A program made the translations under genes and the position numbers. Below, piece after piece: positions 1-6,637 of a stretch of 20,208 bases of DNA (position 1 is the first letter of the stretch; every line of letters starts with the position of its first letter). The notes under the pieces are model-generated. The model had not been told where the DNA came from. It saw only the letters and a list, made by a program, of their open reading frames with translations, and searched no databases. Source of the DNA: an uncultured Phycisphaerales bacterium (GTDB lineage: Bacteria; Planctomycetota; Phycisphaerae; WQYP01); assembly GCA_903868035.1 (NCBI GenBank), contig CAIPTQ010000332.1, forward strand, positions 1-20,208, written 5' to 3'.

Positions 1-133
1 ACAGGAAGAATCCCGCCAGCGCCATGACCCCCAGCAGCCCCCCCAGCTTCACCAGCGGGGCGCGTTCACGAGGCAGCATCAGATACAAGCCGATGGCACC
101 CAGCGCGGTCACAGCCAAAAGGGCATAATCCAT
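1..133 (-). CDS. NuoJ-like membrane protein, N-terminal part only
   Basis: The reading frame starts at the ATG at 133 on the minus strand and runs off the left edge, giving about 44 residues. They begin MDYALLAVTALGAIGLYLML and contain two hydrophobic segments (about residues 3-20 and 27-44) separated by a short PRER turn. This resembles the first two helices of NADH-quinone oxidoreductase subunit J. The divergent neighbours nuoA and nuoB make a complex I subunit the most sensible reading. It would be an inner-membrane proton-channel subunit. The fragment is too short to exclude another small multi-helix protein. The ribosome binding site is weak (GGGAAG, about ten bases upstream). A good promoter lies at 163-190. 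Confidence 0.45.
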   Translation of the reverse strand, partial: MDYALLAVTALGAIGLYLMLPRERAPLVKLGGLLGVMALAGFFL

Positions 134-162
134 ACAAAATTACTTCCCAAATGATGCGGCAA

Positions 163-190
163 ATTATCGTACAAACAGGTACAAAAGCAA
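163..190 (-). promoter_or_regulatory. Sigma-70-like promoter for the NuoJ-like gene
   Basis: On the minus strand, TTGCTT (190-185) and GATAAT (168-163) are separated by 16 bases. A transcript would start near 156, about 23 bases before the ATG at 133. The spacer contains two GTAC tetranucleotides in dyad arrangement. The same TTGCTT-16 arrangement precedes the candidate small RNA at 15726-15753. Confidence 0.45.
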
Positions 191-253
191 GGCACATCCA
201 TGGGCCATCTGCCCCGTTCGATCTGCCAGGTGGAGATTCACCTATTCCCCTGT

Positions 254-259
254 TACAAT
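254..259 (+). promoter_or_regulatory. Possible -10 box for a leaderless transcript
   Basis: TACAAT ends eight bases before the ATG at 268, so transcription would begin at or next to the start codon. No Shine-Dalgarno sequence is visible in front of this ATG, which fits a leaderless message. There is no convincing -35 element at the usual distance, so the call is tentative. Confidence 0.3.
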
Positions 260-267
260 GAGATCGT

Positions 268-540
268 ATGAACGGCGAATCAGGACTCTCCATCTTCCGC
301 AGACTCATCGACTCCGCCCCGGGCAACCTCTCCCCCGGTGCCGCTGAAGCCATTCTTCGCCTGCACTTCCCCGATCCTGATCAGGCCCGCGTGGACGAAT
401 TGGCCAGCAAGTGCAGTCACGGCGCGCTATCTTCAGTGGAAGCCGAGGAATACGACGGCTACATCGCCGCGGCGGATATTCTATCGCTCTGGCAGTCCAA
501 GGCTCGTTTGTCTCTCAAGCAACATTCCACGGCGGTATGA
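268..540 (+). CDS. Small hypothetical protein paired with an HNH endonuclease gene
   Basis: This is a 90-residue soluble protein with no signal peptide or membrane segment. It begins MNGESGLSIFRRLIDSAPGN and ends with a basic helix-like tail (WQSKARLSLKQH). The middle matches a pattern I recall from small planctomycete and cyanobacterial proteins: LSPxAAxAILxLxFxxxDxxRxxELAxK, then an acidic EAEEYDGYI segment. In those genomes such proteins often precede a small HNH endonuclease gene, as here: the stop codon at 538-540 is one base from the GTG start of the HNH frame. The function is unknown. An antitoxin or accessory role is only a guess from the pairing. It may be translated from a leaderless message. 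Confidence 0.7.
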   Translation: MNGESGLSIFRRLIDSAPGNLSPGAAEAILRLHFPDPDQARVDELASKCSHGALSSVEAEEYDGYIAAADILSLWQSKARLSLKQHSTAV

Positions 541-541
541 C

Positions 542-949
542 GTGATCGACGCGGCAATACGTGCTCATGTGATCGTCCGGGCTGGCAATCGCTGCGAATA
601 CTGCCGGCTATCCCAGGAACACTACCAGGCTACTTTTCATGTAGAGCATATTGCGGCCCAGCAGCATGTTGCCGATGACAGCCTGATGAATCTCGCCTAG
701 TGTTGCCCGCGCTGTAATCGGAAGAAAGGGCCGAATCTCGCAGGCGTTGATCCGCTTACACAAACTGTGAATCTCCTGTTTCACCCTCGTAATGACCAGT
801 GGCGCCAGCATTTTCAATGGAACGGCCCCATCCTCATGGGTCTGACGCCAATGGGCCGGGCTACTATCGCGGTTCTGGATCTCAACAACGGCGACCGAAT
901 CCGACTTCGCCAAGCACTCATCGCCGAGGGTGCATTCCCACCTGCATGA
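542..949 (+). pseudogene. HNH endonuclease gene interrupted by an amber codon
   Basis: Starting at GTG 542, the frame reads M-I-D-A-A-I-R, then the zinc knuckle CEYC (residues 18-21) and HVEHI with the catalytic histidines (33-37). It then meets TAG at 698-700 (codon 53). The same frame continues without further stops to 949 and carries the second half of the fold: CPRCNRKKGPN (zinc cysteines, HNH asparagine and lysine), then FHPRNDQW, LTPMGRATI and LRQALIAEG. These are all standard for this small HNH family. Family members usually have a hydrophobic residue at codon 53, so a single TTG-to-TAG change explains the break. The total is 135 codons, the normal family length. Either this is a recent pseudogene, a sequencing error, or (less likely) an amber codon that is read through. 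Confidence 0.75.
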
Positions 950-987
950 ATTACCTTGATTCCAAGCTACTCGATCCGCTGCAACGG

Positions 988-1017
988 TTGCCAGTCCCGC
1001 GCCCCAGTGCGTATACT
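988..1017 (+). promoter_or_regulatory. Sigma-70-like promoter for nuoA-nuoB
   Basis: TTGCCA (988-993) and TATACT (1012-1017) are separated by 18 bases. Transcription would start near 1024, about 33 bases upstream of the nuoA ATG at 1057. This lies just after the end of the broken HNH gene, so nuoAB need not depend on upstream transcription. Confidence 0.5.
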
Positions 1018-1056
1018 GCCAGCGCTTGATTCCCGGTCGATCAACAGGTGTCATCC

Positions 1057-1470
1057 ATGACCTCCCCAATTCTCGCACAGGCCCAGTACAACGAGTGGGC
1101 CGTTCTGGGCATCCTCTTCTTGATTGCCGCGGGCTTTGCCGCCTTCAACGTGGTCTTCTCCACCATGATGGGCCCCAGGCGCAAGGGCCAGACCAAGGAT
1201 GCCCCGTATGAATCGGGCGTCAATCCCGTTGGCGACACCAAGCAGCGCTTCAACGTGCGGTTTTACCTGGTGGCGATGATTTTTCTCGTGTTTGATGTGG
1301 AAGTGCTGTTCCTCATCCCCTGGCTGACGATCTTTCCCCGGCAGTCCTTTGACGCCCTGGGCCTGGGCATCAGCTACGGCATGCTTTTCACCTCGGTGCT
1401 CGTCTTTGCCGCCATTATTTTGGTCGCCTACCTCTACGCCTGGGGCAAAGGCGTCCTAAAATGGGATTGA
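1057..1470 (+). CDS. nuoA: NADH-quinone oxidoreductase subunit A
   Basis: NuoA is a small membrane subunit of respiratory complex I, at the junction between the membrane arm and the peripheral arm. The 137-residue product has three hydrophobic helices (about residues 12-33, 67-90 and 97-122). The conserved loop YESGVNPVGD is followed by RFNVRFYLVAM and the membrane motif FLVFDVEVLFLIPW with its conserved acidic residues. I chose the ATG at 1057 rather than the in-frame GTG at 1048, because AGGTG (1046-1050) sits six bases upstream of the ATG as a ribosome binding site. nuoB follows after 70 bases. The remaining nuo genes do not follow on this strand. Confidence 0.95.
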   Translation: MTSPILAQAQYNEWAVLGILFLIAAGFAAFNVVFSTMMGPRRKGQTKDAPYESGVNPVGDTKQRFNVRFYLVAMIFLVFDVEVLFLIPWLTIFPRQSFDALGLGISYGMLFTSVLVFAAIILVAYLYAWGKGVLKWD

Positions 1471-1476
1471 GTAGTG

Positions 1477-1530
1477 AGTGGTCAGTGGCCAGTGGCCAGC
1501 ACGAACCACTAACTACTGGCCACTAACCAC
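1477..1530. repeat. Heptamer array with inverted halves between nuoA and nuoB
   Basis: Degenerate seven-base units (AGTGGTC, AGTGGCC, AGTGGCC) are followed by units in the opposite orientation (ACCACTA, GGCCACT). The halves can pair: TGGCCAGT (1486-1493) is complementary to ACTGGCCA (1515-1522), and AGTGGT (1477-1482) to ACCACT (1505-1510). The array fills nearly the whole nuoA-nuoB spacer, where a hairpin could modulate readthrough or message stability. Related units occur at 11694-11724 and 19935-19977. Confidence 0.7.
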
Positions 1531-1540
1531 GGACTGATTC

Positions 1541-2119
1541 ATGCCTATCGAACCGACATCCCTGCCCGACAACTTCCTGACGCTGCCCCTCAAGATGGCC
1601 GTCAACTGGTGCCGGCGGTCGAGTGTCTGGCCCCTCCCTTTCGCCACCGCCTGCTGCGGCATTGAGCTGATGGCCACGGCTTCGAGCCGCTATGACCTGG
1701 CGCGCTTCGGCGCCGAGGTCATGCGCTTCTCCCCGCGCCAGGCCGACCTGCTGATCGTCGCCGGACGCGTGGGCATCAAAATGATGCCCGTCCTCCAGCG
1801 CATCTACATGCAGCTTTGCGAACCTAAATGGGTCGTCTCCATGGGGGCCTGCGCCTCCACCGGCGGCGTCTTCGATAACTACGCCACCGTCCAGGGCATC
1901 GACCAGTTCATCCCCGTCGACGTCTACGTCCCCGGCTGCCCGCCGCGCCCCGAGACGCTCATGGAAGGCATCATGGCCATCCAAAAAATCATTGACGAGC
2001 AGGGCATCCCCGACAAATCGGTGCGCCCGCTGAAGGTCGCCATTGAGCCGACCTACCGCCCCGCCCCCCAGCCCCAGGTCATTCTGGGCGCGCGCCTGGC
2101 GGCGGGTCTGTCCAAGTAA
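1541..2119 (+). CDS. nuoB: NADH-quinone oxidoreductase subunit B
   Basis: NuoB is the peripheral-arm subunit of complex I that holds the terminal iron-sulfur cluster N2, next to the quinone site. The 192-residue product has the four expected cluster ligands: the adjacent pair C38-C39 in ATACCGIE, C104 in MGACAS and C133 in VPGCPPRP. Other family motifs are MAVNWCRRSSVWP near the N terminus, ELMATASSRYDLARFG, and YVPGCPPRPETLMEGI near the C terminus. The length is typical. No strong Shine-Dalgarno sequence precedes the ATG; the heptamer array lies immediately upstream. It is presumably co-transcribed with nuoA. Confidence 0.97.
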   Translation: MPIEPTSLPDNFLTLPLKMAVNWCRRSSVWPLPFATACCGIELMATASSRYDLARFGAEVMRFSPRQADLLIVAGRVGIKMMPVLQRIYMQLCEPKWVVSMGACASTGGVFDNYATVQGIDQFIPVDVYVPGCPPRPETLMEGIMAIQKIIDEQGIPDKSVRPLKVAIEPTYRPAPQPQVILGARLAAGLSK

Positions 2120-2147
2120 AATCGGTGATACCGACCGCCCCCGCAGG

Positions 2148-2174
2148 TTGACGCCACGCCCGCCGCGCTATACA
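2148..2174 (+). promoter_or_regulatory. Sigma-70-like promoter upstream of the STAS gene
   Basis: TTGACG (2148-2153) and TATACA (2169-2174) are separated by 15 bases, slightly short. A start near 2181 would leave a leader of about 26 bases before the ATG at 2207, which has a GAGGGAG ribosome binding site. Confidence 0.45.
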
Positions 2175-2206
2175 CCATTGCAAATAATCTCACATCGAGG
2201 GAGCCA

Positions 2207-2542
2207 ATGTCCCCGAAGGATTTCCAAATTGTGATCACCCGCCATAAGGAGACGGTCACCGTCAGCCTCGCGGGTGAGGCGCACATCGATTTTGAGGCGG
2301 CCGACACGCACCTTAGTGCCGTGCTGAACCACCATCCCAAACTGGTGGTCGTGGATGCCTCGAAAATGACGTTCATCACCTCCATCGGCATTTGCTTTTT
2401 GATCAATCTGCGCCGGGCGGTGCGCGCCATCGGCGGCACCATGAGGCTCCAGGGCCTCCAGCCGCGGATGCGCAAGGTCATGGAGCACGCCCATGTCATC
2501 CATCTGTTTGACGTCCTGCCGGACGCCAAGCCGACCTCGTAG
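2207..2542 (+). CDS. Single-domain STAS protein (anti-sigma-factor-antagonist type)
   Basis: This 111-residue cytoplasmic protein consists only of a STAS fold: a beta-rich N-terminal half (VTVSLAGEAHIDFEA), a central strand VVVDASKMTFITSIGICFL, and the helix-strand end MRLQGLQPRMRKVME. STAS proteins of this size usually bind anti-sigma kinases and are switched by phosphorylation in a D-S-[ST]-G loop. Here the loop reads T-S-I-G (residues 58-61): the acidic residue is replaced, and only one serine remains. No kinase, phosphatase or sigma factor gene is adjacent, so its partner is unknown. It has its own promoter and a clear ribosome binding site (GAGGGAG). rpiA follows after 56 bases. Confidence 0.85.
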   Translation: MSPKDFQIVITRHKETVTVSLAGEAHIDFEAADTHLSAVLNHHPKLVVVDASKMTFITSIGICFLINLRRAVRAIGGTMRLQGLQPRMRKVMEHAHVIHLFDVLPDAKPTS

Positions 2543-2598
2543 CGTCAGCGCGCCACGGGAGGGGAAACTCCTCCGCGTTTCCTGTATTATCCCCCCCC

Positions 2599-3300
2599 AT
2601 GAACACAGCTTCTCCGGCACAACTCGAAATCATCGGCGCGCTGGCCGCGGGCCTGGTCACCAGCGGTCAACGCGTTGGCCTGGGTTCCGGCAAGGCGGCG
2701 CTCACGTTCGTGCGCGCCCTGGGCCGGCGCGTGCGGGCCGAGAAACTCCAGATTCTCGGCGTCCCCACCAGCGTGCAGACCGAACAAGCGGCGCGCGCGG
2801 CGGGTATTCCGCTGGGCACGCTTTATGAGGTCGAGGCGCTGGACCTCACCGTGGACGGGGCCGATGAGGTCGATCCGGAGTTGAACCTGATCAAGGGCGG
2901 CGGCGGCTTTCTGACGCGGGAAAAGGTGGTCGCCTCCATTTCGCGGCGTCTGGTCATCGTGGTCGGCGGGGAGAAACTGGTGCCGCAACTGGGGTGGAAG
3001 TTCCCCGTATTTCTGGAAGTGATGGAATTCGCCCGGGCCGTGATCACCCGGCGGGTGGAGGCGCTGGGGGCCACCGTGGCGCCGCGGAAAAATGCCGACG
3101 GCACGCTGTACCAGACTGACAACGGCAATCCCTACCTGCAGTGCCAGTTCCCGCGCGGGGGTCTGGCGGATCCGCGGGCGCTGGACCGGCAACTGCATGC
3201 GATACCCGGGGTGATCGAGACGGCGCTGTTCCTGGACATGGCCCACGAGGTGATCGTGGCCCATGCCGACGGACGGGTGGAGCGCATGACGCGGGGGTGA
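2599..3300 (+). CDS. rpiA: Ribose-5-phosphate isomerase A
   Basis: RpiA interconverts ribose-5-phosphate and ribulose-5-phosphate in the pentose phosphate pathway, in the cytoplasm. The 233-residue product has the family's phosphate loop as GLGSGKA (27-33, a variant of the usual GxGTGST). It also has DGADEVD (86-92), KGGGGFL (99-105), the catalytic glutamate region REK (E108, equivalent to E103 of E. coli), DNGN (174-177) and IPGVIETALF. The length is normal. There is no obvious Shine-Dalgarno sequence; a run of eight C bases directly precedes the ATG. The gene converges with pilO, with only 13 bases between the two stop codons. Confidence 0.95.
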   Translation: MNTASPAQLEIIGALAAGLVTSGQRVGLGSGKAALTFVRALGRRVRAEKLQILGVPTSVQTEQAARAAGIPLGTLYEVEALDLTVDGADEVDPELNLIKGGGGFLTREKVVASISRRLVIVVGGEKLVPQLGWKFPVFLEVMEFARAVITRRVEALGATVAPRKNADGTLYQTDNGNPYLQCQFPRGGLADPRALDRQLHAIPGVIETALFLDMAHEVIVAHADGRVERMTRG

Positions 3301-3313
3301 TGGTGGTGGGGGG

Positions 3314-3865
3314 TTACACCGGCTTGGCAAAGAGATTATAGATGTACAGCGTGAGCCGCACTTCGACGTTGCCGCTCATGTCGGTGTCGGCGTCGATGGC
3401 GAGCTTGCCGACGGAGGAGAGCCGGGGGAGGTTTTCCAGGCGGAGCAGGAATTCATGGAACTGGGCATAGGATCCGCGGCCGTGGACTTCGATGGGGAGC
3501 CGCTGCGTGCGCCCCAGCGGGGTGGGCGCAAGGTTGCGGACGCTGATGTCGGACATGCCCGCGGCGCCGAGTTGCTCGTAAAGTTGTGTGAGAAACGGTC
3601 CCAGATCCTGGTTGGGCGGAACCAGGCGGGCAAAATCGCGGGTGTCCAGCTCCGCCAGCGCCACTTGGCCCTTGAGGTTGTCCAGCTCGCGGCTGCGGGC
3701 CATGCGGGCGTCGATTTCCAACTGCGAGTTCTGAATGTCAGCCCGGGCCGCGGACATGCTGCGCAGCGCCGGGGCCACGCCGGCCAGGAGGAACCCGACC
3801 ACCAGCACGGCATAACCGGTGCTCAGGAGCAGGTTGTTGGAACGGGCGTTGGGTTTAGTCGCCAT
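3314..3865 (-). CDS. pilO: PilO-like type IV pilus inner-membrane protein
   Basis: PilO-type proteins pair with PilN in the inner membrane to form the alignment complex of type IV pili. The 183-residue product has a short cytoplasmic tail, one membrane helix (about residues 13-33), a coiled-coil region (about 38-75) and a periplasmic ferredoxin-like part (LGPFLTQLYEQLGAAGM, then YAQFHEFLLRLENLPRL). That order is typical of PilO. It overlaps pilN by 11 bases and has a CGGAG ribosome binding site, so the two are probably translated together. It is the last gene of the operon; pilP and pilQ do not follow. Confidence 0.85.
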   Translation of the reverse strand: MATKPNARSNNLLLSTGYAVLVVGFLLAGVAPALRSMSAARADIQNSQLEIDARMARSRELDNLKGQVALAELDTRDFARLVPPNQDLGPFLTQLYEQLGAAGMSDISVRNLAPTPLGRTQRLPIEVHGRGSYAQFHEFLLRLENLPRLSSVGKLAIDADTDMSGNVEVRLTLYIYNLFAKPV

Positions 3866-4535
3866 GGCTGGGTACTCCGGAGGCCAGGGGTGCCGCGGCC
3901 GGCCCGTTGTCGGGGGCTTCGGCGGTCAGCCGTTCAAGGTCCATGTTCATCTGGATTTCGAATTTGCGCACGGGGTAGCGCTGCAATTCCCCGGTGCGGG
4001 TGAAGTCCAGCGTGACATCGGTGAACAGCGGATTTTTGGACACCTTGTCGATGAGCTGCGCGATCTGCACGTCATTGGGCGCGATCCCGATGACATTGAG
4101 GTGCGCCACATCGTGGTAGCGCGGCGGATTGTGCGTGTCGCCCACGAATCCCGAGCCGCGCACGGGTTCGGGCCGCACCTCGATGGCCACGCTGGCGAGC
4201 GCCATGCCGGGCGTCATGTCGTTTTGCAGTTGCTGGATCACCGCGGACATGGGGATGGTGTTGCCCAGTTCGCGGCGGGTGAGGCGCACTTCCTCCAGCC
4301 GCTGCAGGTCGGCCTTCATACGCCGGAGCTGGGGCTCCGGATCGCCGAACTGGTGGAGGGTTCCCGCCAGGGCGTCGCGCCGGTGGTTGATTTCCGCCAG
4401 GCGCTGGCGGCCGTAGATGGTCGTGGCGACCATCGCCGTGCCCAATACCAGCATCACGCCCACGTGGACGCGGATGTTGTTCTGCCGGCGCTGGTGCTGG
4501 CGATACCATCCCGGAAGCAGGTTGATCGTTTTCAT
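3855..4535 (-). CDS. pilN: PilN-like type IV pilus protein
   Basis: This 226-residue protein begins MKTINLLPGWY. The INLLP peptide (residues 4-8) is the PilN signature that docks into the groove of the actin-like protein PilM. A membrane helix follows (about 23-43), then a coiled coil (about 44-95) and a periplasmic domain ending in a low-complexity Pro/Ala tail. The start is fixed by GGAGG seven bases upstream and by the ATGA overlap with pilM (start 4535-4533, pilM stop 4534-4532). With pilM and pilO it should form the inner-membrane assembly platform that links the cytoplasmic motor to the pilus. A longer open frame continuing upstream lies inside pilM and is not real. Confidence 0.88.
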   Translation of the reverse strand: MKTINLLPGWYRQHQRRQNNIRVHVGVMLVLGTAMVATTIYGRQRLAEINHRRDALAGTLHQFGDPEPQLRRMKADLQRLEEVRLTRRELGNTIPMSAVIQQLQNDMTPGMALASVAIEVRPEPVRGSGFVGDTHNPPRYHDVAHLNVIGIAPNDVQIAQLIDKVSKNPLFTDVTLDFTRTGELQRYPVRKFEIQMNMDLERLTAEAPDNGPAAAPLASGVPSHGD

Positions 4536-5629
4536 GCGGCGGCCTCCAGGCCCGGGCGCGCGGCGGCCGGGTACAGCGAGAGACCGGCGGCAACGGCCCA
4601 TTCTCCGGAGCGGTCGGGCCGGGCGGCGTCGCCGAGATCCTGCACGCCGCGCAGGGGCTGGGCCTCCTCGACTTGCAGGCCCAGGGCCGCGGCGAGGGTC
4701 TGGCGCACCTGGGCCGAGCCGGCCTGGCGGCCGGACAACGCGATGGCCTCCGGCCGCGCCCCGCGGAAGGTGACCACGTAATAGCGCATGCACATGTCGA
4801 GTTCCCGCGCCAGCTCCTCCAGCGGGGCGCGCATGGCGTCGGTAAACGCCTGCGCCAGGGGCGTGGCTTCCTCGGCATTCTCCACATCCATCCGGGCGCG
4901 CATCTGCAGCGCCTCCTGGGCGGTAATCCCCAGCTTGGCGGCGACGGCCTGGTTGATGGTTTGGCCGCCAATATCTATATATTTGTAGAAGACCAGATCC
5001 CCGCCGCGAATGATGAAGAACTGCGATCCCAGATGGCCGATGTCCAGCACGGCCGACATGGCCGGGACCGGCGCGGTGATGTCCAGGGCGGTGCGCCGCA
5101 GGCCCCGGTAAATCGCACACGGGCCCAGATCGACCGCGTGCAGCCGCAGGCCCACATTCGAGAGGCACTGAATGTATTCGTTGAGCATGCCCCCCTCGAC
5201 GGCAAACAGCAGGATTTCGTCCTTGATTTCCGTCCCCCGGCGCACCTCGCCGGCGCGGAACCACACGAGTTGCCCGGCGTTTTCCCCGATCTCAAATCCA
5301 AAACGATCCTTGGCTTCCCACTGCAGCGCCTGCTGCAGGTCCGAGTCGGGCATCTGCGGCAGGCGCACCGATTTGGAATGTACGCACGACACCGGCAGCG
5401 CCAGCACCGCGTTTTTACCGTGGAAATCCTGGCTGGTCAGGGCGTGGCGGATGGCTGCCGCCAGGCGCGAGGCGCCCGGCGCCGCCGGGTCCAGCGAATC
5501 CATCTCAATGCGGCAGGCCGCCTGCAGGCACAGGCCCTCCGCCGACGGATGGAACTGCACCATGCGCAGGGCGTAGGTTCCAACGTCGATTCCGATGGGG
5601 CAGAGTCCCGGCTTGAACAATCTAAACAT
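4532..5629 (-). CDS. pilM: PilM-like actin-fold ATPase of the type IV pilus platform
   Basis: PilM is a cytoplasmic actin/FtsA-like protein that binds the PilN tail. The 365-residue product has the phosphate-1 motif GIDVGTYALRMV (residues 13-24) and a central DIGHLGSQFFIIRGGDLVF (196-214), equivalent to the phosphate-2 region. It also has IGGQTINQAVA, and ALSGRQAGS (297-305) in the adenosine-motif position. AGGAG lies seven bases before the ATG at 5629; an in-frame TTG at 5632 is too close to it to be the start. The stop codon overlaps the pilN start as ATGA. GHLGS replaces the usual GAxxT in the phosphate-2 loop, a variation that may affect nucleotide handling. Confidence 0.88.
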   Translation of the reverse strand: MFRLFKPGLCPIGIDVGTYALRMVQFHPSAEGLCLQAACRIEMDSLDPAAPGASRLAAAIRHALTSQDFHGKNAVLALPVSCVHSKSVRLPQMPDSDLQQALQWEAKDRFGFEIGENAGQLVWFRAGEVRRGTEIKDEILLFAVEGGMLNEYIQCLSNVGLRLHAVDLGPCAIYRGLRRTALDITAPVPAMSAVLDIGHLGSQFFIIRGGDLVFYKYIDIGGQTINQAVAAKLGITAQEALQMRARMDVENAEEATPLAQAFTDAMRAPLEELARELDMCMRYYVVTFRGARPEAIALSGRQAGSAQVRQTLAAALGLQVEEAQPLRGVQDLGDAARPDRSGEWAVAAGLSLYPAAARPGLEAAA

Positions 5630-5684
5630 CAATGGACTCCTGACGCGGAAGCGCGCCTCCCTTCGCGCGTGCTCCCGCCCGGGG

Positions 5685-5933
5685 TTATTTGTCGGCCTTG
5701 GGCAGTTCCTTGACGATGACCCCCAGCTTGCCGCTCTCCAGCAAAACCTGCAGCTTGTCCACCTTTTTGTTCAGTTCGGTGAGCTGATCGATCTGCGCCT
5801 GCGCCAATCCGCTGGCGGGATCAAATACGGCGGCCCGGGCGGTGCGTTCCTGATACACATTCACCAGCAGGTTGGCGCCCAACAGGAAGGCGATTGCCGC
5901 CAATAGCACGTGGATGGTCCGATCGTTCCGCAT
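5685..5933 (-). CDS. Small membrane-anchored coiled-coil protein in the pilus operon
   Basis: This 82-residue protein begins MRNDRTIHVLLAAIAFLLGA. It has one N-terminal membrane helix (about 8-27) and a short extracytoplasmic part with a heptad-like segment (QIDQLTELNKKVDKLQVLLES, described here as residues about 43-63). The start is set by AAGGAG (5947-5942), eight bases upstream of the ATG at 5933; the longer frame to 5981 has no such site. The gene ends 55 bases before pilM and has the same orientation, so it is probably the first gene of the pilM-pilN-pilO unit. I do not recognise a named family. The topology resembles PilN and PilO stripped of their globular domains, so a structural role at the pilus platform is an inference from context. 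Confidence 0.7.
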   Translation of the reverse strand: MRNDRTIHVLLAAIAFLLGANLLVNVYQERTARAAVFDPASGLAQAQIDQLTELNKKVDKLQVLLESGKLGVIVKELPKADK

Positions 5934-6042
5934 GATGATGCTCCTTGAGAAAGGGAAGCCTCGTCCCTGTCTATCGGACATTCGACCGGCAGGGTTGAGG
6001 ACCGGGCAACAGGACTCACGCGGGATTATCGGAAGCGGGAAG

Positions 6043-6135
6043 GGATTGAGTCATTGAATCATTGAAAATGATTGGGGAGATTGCGGGATTGAATCCAATG
6101 ACTCAATGATTCAATTAACTCAATGATTCAATCCA
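6043..6135. repeat. ATTGAATC-type array (period 8) folding into a long hairpin
   Basis: The left part has eight-base units ATTGAGTC, ATTGAATC and ATTGAAAA. The right part repeats the motif in the opposite orientation (TCAATGATTCAATT, then CTCAATGATTCAATCC). The two halves are complementary over more than 20 bases with alternative registers. The array begins immediately after the stop codon of the third prepilin (on the minus strand) and fills half of the spacer to the next gene, so it may act as a 3' stabiliser or weak terminator. Confidence 0.65.
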
Positions 6136-6136
6136 T

Positions 6137-6637
6137 TTAATAGTCGATCACCGCGTGGTCCGCCGTATCGTTGCCCACGACGTTGGCCTTGAGCTGGCCG
6201 GTGGAGGGTTGATAGAGCCATCCGGTGGTGCCATCGGGCGTGAAGGCGTCGGCATCGGCGAGGATTTTCCAGTCCGCGCTGCCATTGACCGGATTTTTGG
6301 GAATCATGTCCAGGTAGGGGCCCCACTTGTAAACGCTGGAGTTGGCGGCCGAGACGTTGCCGTTGCCGTCGGTGAACTTCAGGAGCTGGTCGAAGGCGAT
6401 GGCGGCGGTTGGCGACTGGCCGGTATCGCCGCCGGGATAGCCGGGAAAGACCACATGCTGGGATTTATATACGCCGAGCTGCGTGCGCAGCAGCCGGAGA
6501 TTGTCCTTGAGCGAATTTTCCCGCGCCACCTGCGAGGCGTTGGACAGTTTAGGAATGGCGATGGCCGCCAGGATGCCCAGGATCATCACGACGATCAGAA
6601 TTTCCACGAGGCTGAACCCGCTGCGGTTATTTTTCAT
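6137..6637 (-). CDS. Type IV prepilin / GspG-like pseudopilin (third of three)
   Basis: This 166-residue protein has a class III signal sequence: MKNNRSG followed by the cleavage point and F-S-L-V-E, with the essential glutamate at +5. The hydrophobic assembly helix is ILIVVMILGILAAIAIPKL. The C-terminal domain (YKWGPYLDMIPKNPVNG, then GTTGWLYQPSTGQLKANV) resembles the NP..G...Y pattern of GspG-type pseudopilins. AGGAG lies seven bases upstream of the ATG at 6637. The start overlaps the stop of the upstream glycosyltransferase-like gene as ATGA, so it is probably translationally coupled to it. It is clearly diverged from the two other prepilins outside the helix and may be a minor pilin. Confidence 0.9.
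   Translation of the reverse strand: MKNNRSGFSLVEILIVVMILGILAAIAIPKLSNASQVARENSLKDNLRLLRTQLGVYKSQHVVFPGYPGGDTGQSPTAAIAFDQLLKFTDGNGNVSAANSSVYKWGPYLDMIPKNPVNGSADWKILADADAFTPDGTTGWLYQPSTGQLKANVVGNDTADHAVIDY

Noticed and set aside
3855..5264. Long upstream extension of the pilN frame
   Set aside because: It overlaps pilM completely. The INLLP start with its own GGAGG site marks the true beginning.
6048..6135. Possible CRISPR array
   Set aside because: The repeats are 7-8 bases long without unique spacers, so they are short tandem arrays rather than CRISPR.
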